Shown: in pieces, positions 1 to 7,701 of the stretch
Position numbering within the stretch: position 1 is the stretch's first letter
How the letters are laid out: each line of letters starts with the position of its first letter
Assembly: GCA_964628455.1 (NCBI GenBank)
Contig: CAZVPD010000064.1
Location: 1 to 19,139, forward strand
Direction: 5' to 3'
Source of the DNA: JAQVWU01 sp964628455
GTDB lineage: Bacteria > Bacillota > Clostridia > Oscillospirales > CAG-272
Length of the DNA: 19,139 nucleotides
Position numbers and translations under genes: made by a program
Notes under the pieces: model-generated
Databases searched by the model: none
What the model was told of the DNA's origin: nothing
Seen by the model: the letters and a program-made list of their open reading frames with translations, nothing else

Positions 1-1387
1 CTGCTGTCTTGATCATGTCGAGTCCGACGATAGGCGTCACGTGAAGCCCGTCAAACGGAAGCTCTCTGCCTGTGACAAGTTCGTAGACCGTTCTCAGGGC
101 CGCTTCCATAACGCCTCCGGTGATGCCGAAAATATCGGCGGCTCCGGTGGACAGCCCGAGCGGATTGTCGAATTCCTCGTCTTCGAGCGTTGCGAAATCG
201 ATGCCCGACTCCTTGATCATCGCGGCCAGCTCCCTGGTCGTCAGAACGGCATCCACATTGGGGACTCCGTCGTTCTGCATCTCGTCGCGGGTGATCTCGA
301 ATTTTTTGGCCGTGCAGGGCATGATCGAGACGACATAAATGTTCTTCGGATCGACATTGATCTTTTCGGCGTAAAAGGATTTGATCAGCGCGCCCATCAT
401 GGTGTGGGGGGATTTGCAGGTTGAAAGATGAGCGAGTTTTTCGGGGTAGGCGTGCTCGATGAATTTGATCCAGCCGGGACTGCAGCTGGTGATCATGGGA
501 AGGGTGACTTCGCCGCCCTTGACCGCTTTCTCAAGCCTGTGCAGCAGTTCCGTTCCCTCTTCCAGGATCGTCAGGTCGGCCGTGAAGTTTGTGTCGAATA
601 CTTCCCTGAATCCCAGCCGGCGCAGCGCCGAAACCATCTTGCCGGTGACCTGGGTTCCGGGTTCCAGACCGAATTCCTCACCGAGGGCGACCCTTATGGC
701 GGGGGCCGCCTGGACGACGACGTGCTTATGCTCGTTGTTCAGCGCCGACCAGACTTTCTGGATCGAATCGGTTTCTTTGAGCGCCCCCACGGGGCACACG
801 ACCGTGCACTGGCCGCAGTAGGCGCAGTCGACCGAATGAATCGGCAGGTCCATCGCCGGACTGATCAGCGTATCGAATCCCCTGTGCTGGGCGTTGAGTA
901 TGCCTGTTCCCTGAACGGTGTTGCAGACGGTGACGCATCTTCTGCACAGAACGCATTTTGCCATGTCGCGCGTAATGGAGACCGAGGAGTCCGAATAATA
1001 CTTCGAGCGTGCGCCTTCAAACCGTGTCTCCTCGATGCCGAGGGTCCTGCCCAGTTCCTGGAGTTCGCAGCTTCTGTTGCGCTTGCAGCTGAGGCAGTCC
1101 TTGGTATGGTCGGAAAGAAGCAGTTCGTAAAGCACTTTCCGGGCCTTGCGCACTTTGTCGGTGTTGGTGTTGATGACCATGCCTTCCCTGACCTCGGTCA
1201 TGCAGGATGCCTGAAGCGCTTTTGCGCCTTTTACCTCGACGACGCAGATCCGGCAGGAGCCGAATTTATGGACGTTTTCGAGATAGCACAGGTTCGGTAT
1301 ACTGATGTGGTTTACTTTTGCCGCTTCCATAATGGTGCTGCCTTCGGCGACCGAAAGCGCTTTGCCGTTGATCGTAATATTAATCAT
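1..1387 (-). CDS. hydA: [FeFe] hydrogenase catalytic subunit HydA/HndD, C-terminus cut by window edge
   Basis: Catalytic subunit of a cytoplasmic [FeFe] hydrogenase of the NADH/ferredoxin-linked HydABC (Hnd) type, interconverting protons and H2. I translated 462 codons from the ATG at 1387-1385. An N-terminal [2Fe-2S] domain has C34, C45, C48 and C62. A His-ligated [4Fe-4S] site has H94, C98, C101 and C107. Two ferredoxin-like [4Fe-4S] sites have C145/C148/C151/C155 and C188/C191/C194/C198. The H-cluster domain shows motif L1 TSCSPGW (C302) and L2 MPCTAKK (C358). Motif L3 with its last H-cluster cysteines lies beyond base 1, so completeness cannot be judged. The start is set by a GGAGG ribosome binding site that overlaps the stop of the upstream flavoprotein gene, 4 bases away. 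It is the last visible gene of a three-gene operon. The family call is very secure; the direction of catalysis and bifurcation are inferred from the partners. Confidence 0.96.
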   Translation of the reverse strand, partial: MINITINGKALSVAEGSTIMEAAKVNHISIPNLCYLENVHKFGSCRICVVEVKGAKALQASCMTEVREGMVINTNTDKVRKARKVLYELLLSDHTKDCLSCKRNRSCELQELGRTLGIEETRFEGARSKYYSDSSVSITRDMAKCVLCRRCVTVCNTVQGTGILNAQHRGFDTLISPAMDLPIHSVDCAYCGQCTVVCPVGALKETDSIQKVWSALNNEHKHVVVQAAPAIRVALGEEFGLEPGTQVTGKMVSALRRLGFREVFDTNFTADLTILEEGTELLHRLEKAVKGGEVTLPMITSCSPGWIKFIEHAYPEKLAHLSTCKSPHTMMGALIKSFYAEKINVDPKNIYVVSIMPCTAKKFEITRDEMQNDGVPNVDAVLTTRELAAMIKESGIDFATLEDEEFDNPLGLSTGAADIFGITGGVMEAALRTVYELVTGRELPFDGLHVTPIVGLDMIKTA

Positions 1388-1391
1388 TGTT

Positions 1392-1399
1392 CTACCTCC
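1392..1399 (-). promoter_or_regulatory. Ribosome binding site of hydA overlapping the upstream stop codon
   Basis: On the minus strand the sequence reads AGGAGGTAG, 5 bases before the hydA ATG. The same bases encode the last two arginines and the TAG stop of the upstream gene. Ribosomes terminating there sit directly on the next initiation site, which suggests translational coupling and matched synthesis of the two subunits. Confidence 0.85.
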
Positions 1400-4300
1400 T
1401 GTCGCAGTGCAGACAGCGCAATGCTTCAGCCATAGCGTTTATTTTATGGTAACCCAGAACGACTTCTTCGAAATTCTCCCTGCGCCTGTCGGCCGGAAGC
1501 ATCTCAAGCGTGAACCGTTCATGGGCTATGATCTCGTCCTGGTCGAATTTGTCGGGGATCTCTATCGGATTGCCTTTGTTCAGTTTGCCTTTCCCGCCGA
1601 GATATTTGTCGATGGACACGGCAACCTGTTTCCCGTCCGCGATCGCCTGGATCACCGTGTCGGGTCCCCTGGCGACGTCGCCTCCGGCAAACACGCCTTC
1701 CATCGTCGTCATCAGAGTGGAATGATTGATGACGAAGGTGCCCCACGGTGTTACGCCGATCTCTTCTTTTTTGATAAAGGGAAGGTCGGAATACTGGCTG
1801 ACCGCCGGAATGACCGTATCGACGTCCAGCATGAACCGTGCGTTTTCTTTCTGGATCGAAATCCTTCTTCCGTTTTTATCGAACTCGGCAAGCCGCATCT
1901 TAACGCATTCGATTTTGGCGACTTTTCCGTCGTCCCCGGCGATAAAGCTGAGGGGTGCCGTGAGTTCCATGATCTCGACGCCTTCGGCAACCGCTTCGTG
2001 AATTTCATTTTCATACGCGGGCATCGCGTCCTTGGTGCGGCGGTAGAGTACGATGACTTTTTCCGCGCCCATTCTGAGCGCCGTGCGCGCCGAGTCGATG
2101 GCTGTGTTTCCTCCGCCGATGACGGCGACCGTTTTGCCGACTTTCGCATTGCGGCGCAGGTTGACGTCTTTCAGGAAATCGATGCCGTGCAGAACGCCCG
2201 GCAGATTCTCGCCCGGAATATTGATCTTCTGCGGGAACTGGGCGCCCGTGGATATAAAGACGGCGTCGTATTTCGTCTTGAGATCCTTGAAGCTGACGTC
2301 TTTGCCGACTTCCTTGTTCAAATGGATGTTGACGCCCGCCTGCTCGATAAGGCTTATTTCATGCGCCAGAACGTCCTTCGGAAGCCTGTATTCGGGGATG
2401 CCGAACGCCAGAACGCCTCCGGCGACCGGCTGCGATTCGAATACGTCGACGGTATAGCCGAGACGGACGAGGTAATAGCCGCAGGTGAGTCCCGCGGCGC
2501 CGGCGCCTATGATGGCGACGCTTTTGCCGTTTTTGGAGAACACGACGTCGTTGGTATAAGGGGTCTCGTGTTTATAGGCATAATCGGCGGCAAACCGTTT
2601 CAGGTCACAGATCGCGAGGGGCGCGTCCACCGCGCTGCGGCGGCACTTGGATTCGCACGGATGCGTGCAGATCCGTCCGCAGACCGCAGGGAAGGGATTT
2701 TCCTGTTTGATCAGGTGATAGGCGTCGATAAAACGTCCGGCTGCTATAAGGGCGAGGTAACCCGGTATGTTGATGTTCGCCGGACAGGTGTTCTCGCACG
2801 GCGATATGAACAATTCGGAGCAGACGCCGGCGCGGCAGTGTTTGTCGCGTATATGTTCTTCGAATTCCTCGCGGAAGAAGCGTATGGCGCTGAGAACCGG
2901 GTTCGGCGCGGTCTGTCCGAGGCCGCACATGGCCGTCTCCTGAATGGTGGTGCCGAGTTCCTCCAGCAGCTCTATATCGCCTTCTTTTCCCTGACCGCGC
3001 GTGATGCGTTCGAGAATTTCGAGCATGCGCTTGGTTCCGACGCGGCAGGCAACGCATTTTCCGCAGGATTCATCCTGTATGAAATCCATGAAGAAGCGCG
3101 CGGTGTCGACCATGCAGGCGTCTTCGTTCATGGCGATGAGTCCGCCGGAGCCCATGATCGCGCCGAGTTTTGTGAGGGATTCGTAATCGGTGGGCACATT
3201 TAGGTTATCCTGCGTGACACAGCCGCCCGAGGGACCGCCGATCTGCGCCGCTTTGAATCTCTTTTTGTTCTGCATGCCGCCGCCTATCTTGAACAGGATA
3301 TCGCCGAGGGGCATGCCTATGGGAACTTCGATCAGTCCGGTATTCACGATGTTGCCGGCAAGCGAAAACACTTTGGTGCCCTTGCTGGTCGCCGTGCCGT
3401 ACTGGGTATACCAGTCGCTTCCGCGGAGCATAATGGCGGGAACGGAGGCGAATGTTTCGACGTTGTTGATGATGGTCGGCTTCCCGAAAAGTCCTTTCTG
3501 GAAGGGGAACGGCGGTTTCTGCCTCGGTTCGCCTCTGTGTCCTTCTATGGAGGACATCAGGGCTGTTTCCTCGCCGCAGACAAAGGCTCCCGCGCCGATA
3601 CGGATCTCGATATCGAAGCTGAAATCGCTGCCGAATATTTTTTCGCCGAGAAGGCCGCGTCTGCGCGCCTCTTCGATCGCAGCGGTCAGACGTTCGACCG
3701 CTATGGGATATTCCGCCCTGACATATACATAACCGGTCGAGGCTCCGATGGTATAGGCTCCGATGATCATGCCTTCGATCAGCGTATGGGGGTCGCCTTC
3801 GAGTATGCTCCTGTCCATAAACGCGCCGGGGTCGCCTTCGTCGGCGTTGCAGACCAGATATTTCCGGTCGCTGACCGCGTTGAGACCCGATTCCCATTTG
3901 ACACCCGTGGGGAATCCCGCTCCGCCGCGCCCTCTCAGACCGGATTTTTTCATTTCCGTGACAATTTCTTTGGGGCTTTTTTCAAGAAGCACTTTCGCTG
4001 CCGCCATATATCCGTCCCGGGCTATATAGGCGTCAACGCTTTTATATTCCATCTGACCGCAGTTTCTGAGTGCGATCCTGACCTGTTCTTTGAAAAAGTC
4101 GATGTCGTCGATTTTGGGAACATGCTTCTGCAGAGAATGATCGAAAAAGGTTTTTTCGGTCAGGATCCTGCCTTCGATGATATGGCTCCTGATCACGTCG
4201 CGCGCCGATTCGGGCGTCAGTTTGGTGTAAAAGGTGCGTTCGGGCAGGATCAGTACGACGGGGCCGACCGCGCAGGTGCCCATGCAGCCGGTCTCGTATA

Positions 4301-4493
4301 CGGTCACTTCGTTCTGAAGGTTGTTGATCCCGAGTTCGTCGATTATCGCGTCCCGGACAGCGCCGCAGTCGGATGAAACGCATCCGGCGCCGCTGCATAC
4401 CAGCACCTGGTATTTGTATCCGGAGATTCTTTCGTTGTATTCGTTTTTGATCTGCAGAAGATCGTCGATGTTTTTGATCAGATCGATGCTCAT
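1392..4493 (-). CDS. NuoF/HndC-like hydrogenase flavoprotein fused to a GltD/NfnB-like NAD(P)H:FAD oxidoreductase
   Basis: A 1033-residue fusion. Residues about 25-110 form a thioredoxin-like [2Fe-2S] domain (candidate ligands C33/C38/C43 and C70/C74). Residues about 145-560 are a NuoF/HndC module: FMN/NADH-binding GLRGRGGAGFPTG (185-197), EGDPGAF (219-225), CGEE (306-309), and a [4Fe-4S] site C477/C480/C483 plus C523. Usual relatives then continue into a two-cluster ferredoxin tail. Here, after the HydB-like CRAGVC (553-558), the sequence switches to a GltD-type module. That module has a cysteine-rich N-terminus (C566, C570, C605, C609, C613, C617), FAD-binding GAGAAG (663-668), a second Rossmann motif GGGNTAID (793-800) followed by YRR (817-819, typical of NADPH-using GltD), and the C-terminal FAD motif GGDVARGPDT (937-946). 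It ends in a CLHC motif. The start follows a GGGAGG site. The likely role is an electron-bifurcating hub passing electrons among NADH, possibly NADP(H), ferredoxin and HydA. Domain calls are secure; NADPH use is inference. Confidence 0.93.
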   Translation of the reverse strand: MSIDLIKNIDDLLQIKNEYNERISGYKYQVLVCSGAGCVSSDCGAVRDAIIDELGINNLQNEVTVYETGCMGTCAVGPVVLILPERTFYTKLTPESARDVIRSHIIEGRILTEKTFFDHSLQKHVPKIDDIDFFKEQVRIALRNCGQMEYKSVDAYIARDGYMAAAKVLLEKSPKEIVTEMKKSGLRGRGGAGFPTGVKWESGLNAVSDRKYLVCNADEGDPGAFMDRSILEGDPHTLIEGMIIGAYTIGASTGYVYVRAEYPIAVERLTAAIEEARRRGLLGEKIFGSDFSFDIEIRIGAGAFVCGEETALMSSIEGHRGEPRQKPPFPFQKGLFGKPTIINNVETFASVPAIMLRGSDWYTQYGTATSKGTKVFSLAGNIVNTGLIEVPIGMPLGDILFKIGGGMQNKKRFKAAQIGGPSGGCVTQDNLNVPTDYESLTKLGAIMGSGGLIAMNEDACMVDTARFFMDFIQDESCGKCVACRVGTKRMLEILERITRGQGKEGDIELLEELGTTIQETAMCGLGQTAPNPVLSAIRFFREEFEEHIRDKHCRAGVCSELFISPCENTCPANINIPGYLALIAAGRFIDAYHLIKQENPFPAVCGRICTHPCESKCRRSAVDAPLAICDLKRFAADYAYKHETPYTNDVVFSKNGKSVAIIGAGAAGLTCGYYLVRLGYTVDVFESQPVAGGVLAFGIPEYRLPKDVLAHEISLIEQAGVNIHLNKEVGKDVSFKDLKTKYDAVFISTGAQFPQKINIPGENLPGVLHGIDFLKDVNLRRNAKVGKTVAVIGGGNTAIDSARTALRMGAEKVIVLYRRTKDAMPAYENEIHEAVAEGVEIMELTAPLSFIAGDDGKVAKIECVKMRLAEFDKNGRRISIQKENARFMLDVDTVIPAVSQYSDLPFIKKEEIGVTPWGTFVINHSTLMTTMEGVFAGGDVARGPDTVIQAIADGKQVAVSIDKYLGGKGKLNKGNPIEIPDKFDQDEIIAHERFTLEMLPADRRRENFEEVVLGYHKINAMAEALRCLHCDRR

Positions 4494-4515
4494 TTATGTC
4501 ACCTCCCGGTGCTCT

Positions 4516-5013
4516 TTAATATTTTGAGAGAAGGGATTCCAGCTTGTTTACATTTACCTGCTTATACACGACGTCGTCGATCATGATAGCCGGAGCGAGT
4601 CCGCATGCGCCGATGCACCGCGCGATTTCGAAGGTAAATTTTCCGTCTTCGGTCGTCTCGCCCACTCTGATCTTAAGAAGGTCCTGCAGGCGTTCCACGA
4701 GCTTTTTGCCGCCCCTGACATAACAGGCGGTCCCGAGGCAAACCCTTATGGTGTGCTGGCCCCGCGGGACGGTGGAAAAGAAGGAATAAAAAGTAACGAC
4801 GCCGGAAACCTCGGAAAGGGGGATGCCGAGGGAGGTTGCTATGATTTTCTGCAGGTCCAGCGGCAGGCAGCCGTAGACCTCCTGCGCAAGGTGAAGGATC
4901 TGGATCAGACTGCCTTCCTTACCCCTGTAAAGGTCGATGATGTTTGCGATTTCATCGTATTTTTGCTTGGCGCCGGACGCACAGCTTTCGCATTTTGCGG
5001 GTTCCTTGTTCAT
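4516..5013 (-). CDS. hndA: NuoE/HndA-like [2Fe-2S] subunit of the NADH-linked hydrogenase
   Basis: A 165-residue thioredoxin-fold [2Fe-2S] subunit, the normal length for NuoE, HndA or HydC. It shows the family cluster pattern C92-x4-C97-x35-C133-x3-C137, within VCLGTACYVRG and ARCIGACG, and an N-terminal helical region with the typical EVYGCLP stretch. Two extra cysteines near the N-terminus (C8, C11) are not part of the canonical site. The start is supported by a GGAGG site 7-8 bases upstream of the ATG at 5013. It is the first gene of the operon, 22 bases before the fused flavoprotein, and would shuttle electrons in the same cytoplasmic complex. No separate HndB gene is present, so the organisation is the trimeric HydABC type. 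Confidence 0.95.
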   Translation of the reverse strand: MNKEPAKCESCASGAKQKYDEIANIIDLYRGKEGSLIQILHLAQEVYGCLPLDLQKIIATSLGIPLSEVSGVVTFYSFFSTVPRGQHTIRVCLGTACYVRGGKKLVERLQDLLKIRVGETTEDGKFTFEIARCIGACGLAPAIMIDDVVYKQVNVNKLESLLSKY

Positions 5014-5330
5014 TACAGGCCTCCATAATAAAATTTTGCTTTTTTCAATCCGTTAAAAACCTGTTGAGAATCATCTGCTTTCAGGTAAATAATAAATTAA
5101 AAATGGTATAATGAGTATTATTATAACAAGGAATCATGTATAAAATGTTAAGCATATGTTAATAATATTAGTAGGCAATAAATCCCATATATATGACGGA
5201 AATATGAACGTATTTTGTTATATTCACTATATTTAACAAATAAAATATGGATATTACTGCTTAATTCCGATTGTAAATATTAGGAAAATAGATTTAAAAT
5301 GTTAAAAAGTTTGGAATACAACAAACCGGA
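5014..5330. promoter_or_regulatory. AT-rich intergenic region upstream of the hydrogenase operon
   Basis: This stretch has no credible gene and is far more AT-rich than its surroundings. On the minus strand a TATAAT lies at 5125-5120, about 107 bases before the first hydrogenase start, but I see no convincing -35 at 17 bases, so the exact promoter is unresolved. The heptamer ATGTTAA occurs three times (5145-5151, 5156-5162, 5299-5305), the first two as a direct repeat with a 4-base gap. TTGTTA (5215-5220) and TAACAA (5234-5239) form an imperfect inverted repeat. TTGTTAA/TTAACAA half-sites resemble clostridial Rex half-sites, but the 13-base spacing is not the canonical Rex box. Confidence 0.5.
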
Positions 5331-5422
5331 TCGGCCGTGATCCGACTTCTGCTGCCGTGACTTTGCCGGGCAGGAGGCCCGTCCGGGTCCGGGCTGAAAA
5401 GACCGGGTGCCGGACAAAACGG

Positions 5423-5474
5423 CTGCCGGACGGCAGAATGCCGCCGGTCCGTACCTGCACGGACCGGCGGCATT
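5423..5474 (-). terminator. Tandem strong hairpins downstream of the oligogalacturonate lyase gene
   Basis: A perfect 16-bp inverted repeat has arms AATGCCGCCGGTCCGT (5437-5452) and its complement (5459-5474) with a 6-base loop. It directly abuts a second hairpin, CTGCC/GGCAG at 5423-5436. Reading on the minus strand, the second hairpin is followed by CCGTTTTG, a short T tract. This suits termination of the lyase transcript, about 165 bases after its stop, or protection of its 3' end. The short T tract makes it a non-ideal intrinsic terminator. Confidence 0.5.
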
Positions 5475-5640
5475 CGAACGCCGGGGAACTGTATTATGAA
5501 GGAATACCGCCATGGCCGTCCGCGGTTTCGCTCCGGCCGGACACTCCCGGGCGGTTCTGCCGCATCGTTTTCCGGGAGGGAAGGTCATTCGAACGGGAGG
5601 ACGGACGGTACAGACCGGTTGTCCCGGTTTTGGATGCTGA
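5475..5640. other. GC-rich structured non-coding stretch with nested hairpin and a 10-bp direct repeat
   Basis: No credible gene. A nested hairpin has an outer stem CTCCCGG (5544-5550) with CCGGGAG (5572-5578) and an inner stem GCGG (5551-5554) with CCGC (5560-5563). The 10-mer CATTCGAACG occurs twice (5471-5480, 5586-5595). Base composition changes abruptly from the AT-rich block below 5325. It may be the 3' untranslated region of the lyase gene or a decayed sequence. Confidence 0.45.
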
Positions 5641-6714
5641 TCACAGCCGTTCCCTGATATGTTCGGGGATGTATGCCTCATAGACCTGGGAGCAGCCGCT
5701 TTTGTCGGAGGTAAAGACCACGAAGCTGTTGTCCGGCGAAAAGCTCGGATGCGGGTGCGTATGCTGGGGCGCGTAGACCCTGACCGGTCCGCTGTCGTAA
5801 GGGAACGGGCCTTTCCAGTGTTCGCCGAGATTCGACGAATCCGAGCTGCAGAGCTTTACTTTTTTTCCGTTCGTTTTTTTCGGGTCGAACAGGATGAGCC
5901 CGATATCCGGGAAATTCGTGTCGGCGACCATCATGGTGCCGTCGCGCGAGGCGGAGGCGTGCCACGCGTTGAAATCGGTCACCTGCCTGACGGCGCCCGT
6001 TTTGACGTTCACGGCCAGAATGCCTTTATTCCAGTTGACCATCGCGAGTTCATCCGTGTGCGGGATAAAGGATTCGTGTGTGATCCACTGCCTGGCGTCC
6101 CTGTCGCGCGTGAACAGCCTGCGGTTTCCGGTTCCGTCGCGGTTGACGCACCAGACCCTGTCGGTCTGTTTGGCCGCGTAAAAGATCAGGCCTGCGTCGG
6201 GCGAAAACTGCATGTGCGATATCTCGTCGGTTTTCAGGACCGTTTCGGTATTCCCGATGACCGTGTCGGTGACCGAAAGGTAGGAATACCCCTGCTCCGA
6301 ATATTTGACCGCCCACCAGCGGTCGTCGCGGGACAGGGCGGTCGTCCCCATTCCCGTGGTGATCATCGAATCGCTCCTGAGGACCGCGTTTTTGAAATCT
6401 ACGATTTTTTCGGTCGCGCAGGTGAGGGTGTTCACCCTGTACCCGCCGTTTTTTGCGGTGAAATAGACGTATTTCCCGGAGTGGGAGGGATGGACCGACC
6501 ATTCGTTGAGGCTTTCTTCATCCGTCAGCCGGCAGAGCTCGCCCGTTTTGCGCACTTCGCAGAAGATCTGCGGACGGCCTCCCGTGTGTTCGACGTAGAA
6601 CAGCCGGGTCATCAGATCGTCATAGGCGTTAACCGTAAAAAAAGGATGATGATGGATCACCGGCGCGTAGGTAACACGCCGTATTTCGACGCCGGTTTCG
6701 GGATCTTTTACCAT
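5641..6714 (-). CDS. ogl: Oligogalacturonate lyase-like beta-propeller protein (PL22 family)
   Basis: A 357-residue protein with repeated beta-propeller-like blades carrying S-x-D motifs (for example QFSPD at 169-173 and SFSPD at 324-328). It probably cleaves short unsaturated galacturonides from pectin by beta-elimination in the cytoplasm. No signal peptide is visible. The C-terminal block Q317-H318-T-H320-P-H322 followed by PSFSPD and VVFTSD matches the PL22 metal site. As I recall it, that site uses a Gln and two His in Q-x2-H-x-H spacing plus an earlier His, which here could be H252 in WHASASRDG. It begins directly at the family's DPETG region and is slightly shorter than well-studied members (about 385). 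An in-frame TGA 12 bases upstream excludes a longer start. The ribosome binding site is weak (GGGGGTG, 12 bases away). It is divergent from the AraC gene, its likely regulator. Confidence 0.85.
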   Translation of the reverse strand: MVKDPETGVEIRRVTYAPVIHHHPFFTVNAYDDLMTRLFYVEHTGGRPQIFCEVRKTGELCRLTDEESLNEWSVHPSHSGKYVYFTAKNGGYRVNTLTCATEKIVDFKNAVLRSDSMITTGMGTTALSRDDRWWAVKYSEQGYSYLSVTDTVIGNTETVLKTDEISHMQFSPDAGLIFYAAKQTDRVWCVNRDGTGNRRLFTRDRDARQWITHESFIPHTDELAMVNWNKGILAVNVKTGAVRQVTDFNAWHASASRDGTMMVADTNFPDIGLILFDPKKTNGKKVKLCSSDSSNLGEHWKGPFPYDSGPVRVYAPQHTHPHPSFSPDNSFVVFTSDKSGCSQVYEAYIPEHIRERL

Positions 6715-6767
6715 GGAAGACCGTCACACCCCCGCGAAAAATTTTGTTCCGAAGAAACATTTATATA

Positions 6768-6796
6768 ATTATATATTGCATTTTACGGAATGTAAA
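6768..6796 (-). promoter_or_regulatory. SigA-type promoter for the oligogalacturonate lyase gene
   Basis: On the minus strand the -35 box TTTACA (6796-6791) is followed by a 17-base spacer and a perfect TATAAT (6773-6768). Transcription would start near 6761, giving a leader of about 45-50 bases before the ATG at 6714. The promoter overlaps the divergent AraC-gene promoter, and its -35 lies inside a palindrome. Confidence 0.75.
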
Positions 6797-6804
6797 GTTA
6801 TAAT
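6776..6804 (+). promoter_or_regulatory. SigA-type promoter for the AraC-family regulator
   Basis: On the plus strand TTGCAT (6776-6781) lies 17 bases before a perfect TATAAT (6799-6804), about 45 bases upstream of the ATG at 6850. The -35 is weak, as often seen at activator- or autoregulated genes. It physically overlaps the divergent promoter. Confidence 0.6.
6782..6796. promoter_or_regulatory. Operator-like palindrome TTTAC-N5-GTAAA between divergent promoters
   Basis: TTTAC (6782-6786) and GTAAA (6792-6796) are perfect inverted arms around GGAAT. The site covers the -35 of the lyase promoter and the spacer of the regulator promoter, so a bound protein could control both. AraC regulators often bind direct repeats, so ownership by the adjacent regulator is an inference. 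Confidence 0.45.
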
Positions 6805-6849
6805 ACCCATAGAGGTGGACAAATCCTATATCGAATTGAGGAGGAAGGA

Positions 6850-7686
6850 ATGGAATTCTATGAGATCGACTGTTCGGAAAAACCGGAGTTTGTGTATCTG
6901 CTCGATATCGGCGCCGAGGACTGGAAACCCAAACTGAGGATCTTATCGGAATACGATCTGATTTTAGTGGAAAACGGTGAAATCGAAGTACTGTGCGACG
7001 ATAAAAACTATACGCTCGGTCAGTTCACGTATATCATGGCGCATCCGGATCAGACGGTCTGCGTGACGCAAAAAAACACGGCCGACACACGCGCCTGGAT
7101 TTTGCATTTCCGCCTGAAGAGCCACAGGATCGGCAGTGTCTTCGCGCGGGGGCAGAATTCCGATATTGTGCTTCCGAAAATCGCTTCTTTCGCCGAAAGC
7201 AACGCGCTGACGTATATCCACCTGCTTCACGGAGAAGTGGTTTACAGGGCTCACGGGTTCAAGAAGCTGCTCGGGGATCTGACCTGGCATATCCTGTTCG
7301 AACTGGAGCGTTCGTATTCCATCGGCCGCAAATTCGAGAAAATTGCGGTCAACGTGAAAACGGGCGTTTCGCATTACATCCGGATCATCGGCTACCTGCA
7401 CACGAACTACGCCAAAAAAATACAAGCCTCCGATATCGGAAAGCTTGTGGGATTGAATTACGATTACGCGAACTGCCTTTTCAAGAAGATCACGGGCAGG
7501 ACCATTATGGAAAGCCTGACGTCCATACGCATGTCGGTCGCCGCCGAACTGATGAATTCGACGGATATCGGGCTGCAGGAGATAGCCGGGATGTGCGGTT
7601 TTTCGGACAGCAGGTATTTCGGCAGGCGGTTCAGGCAGCTTTACAACACCTCGCCCTCCGCCTACAGGAGGTCCAACAGGCTCTGA
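6850..7686 (+). CDS. AraC-family transcriptional regulator with N-terminal cupin sensor
   Basis: A 278-residue regulator. Residues about 25-90 look like the cupin-type sugar-sensing domain (ENGEIEVL, then the turn-rich LGQFTYIMAHP). Residues about 175-275 are the double helix-turn-helix DNA-binding domain: helix-turn-helix one at about 193-214 and two at about 241-262, in the form IGLQEIAGMCGFSDSRYFGRRF, with the closing SPSAYRR family signature. The start is supported by a GGAGGAAGGA site immediately upstream. It is transcribed away from the lyase gene, so it probably senses a pectin-derived uronate and activates that gene. It might also act on the GH4/URO-D operon it converges on. The ligand cannot be read from the sequence. 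Confidence 0.93.
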   Translation: MEFYEIDCSEKPEFVYLLDIGAEDWKPKLRILSEYDLILVENGEIEVLCDDKNYTLGQFTYIMAHPDQTVCVTQKNTADTRAWILHFRLKSHRIGSVFARGQNSDIVLPKIASFAESNALTYIHLLHGEVVYRAHGFKKLLGDLTWHILFELERSYSIGRKFEKIAVNVKTGVSHYIRIIGYLHTNYAKKIQASDIGKLVGLNYDYANCLFKKITGRTIMESLTSIRMSVAAELMNSTDIGLQEIAGMCGFSDSRYFGRRFRQLYNTSPSAYRRSNRL

Positions 7687-7689
7687 CCG

Positions 7690-7701
7690 GCCGGATCCGG
7701 C
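7690..7701. terminator. 12-bp perfect palindrome between convergent genes
   Basis: GCCGGATCCGGC fills most of the 15-base gap between the AraC stop and the URO-D-family stop. It could act as a short bidirectional hairpin, but no T tract follows on either strand, so termination is uncertain. Confidence 0.3.

Noticed and set aside
1305..3203. Long plus-strand open frame (632 codons) opposite the hydrogenase flavoprotein gene
   Set aside because: It is the antisense shadow of a gene with full domain motifs on the minus strand. Its composition (F-, D- and H-rich, no motif) is typical of a frame opposite GC-rich codons.
5215..5239. Canonical Rex box
   Set aside because: Half-sites TTGTTA and TAACAA are present, but their spacing is 13 rather than about 6 bases.
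5280..5683. Open frames on both strands in the hairpin block
   Set aside because: Composition is arginine/proline/cysteine-rich, the frames run through perfect inverted repeats and overlap the end of the lyase gene.
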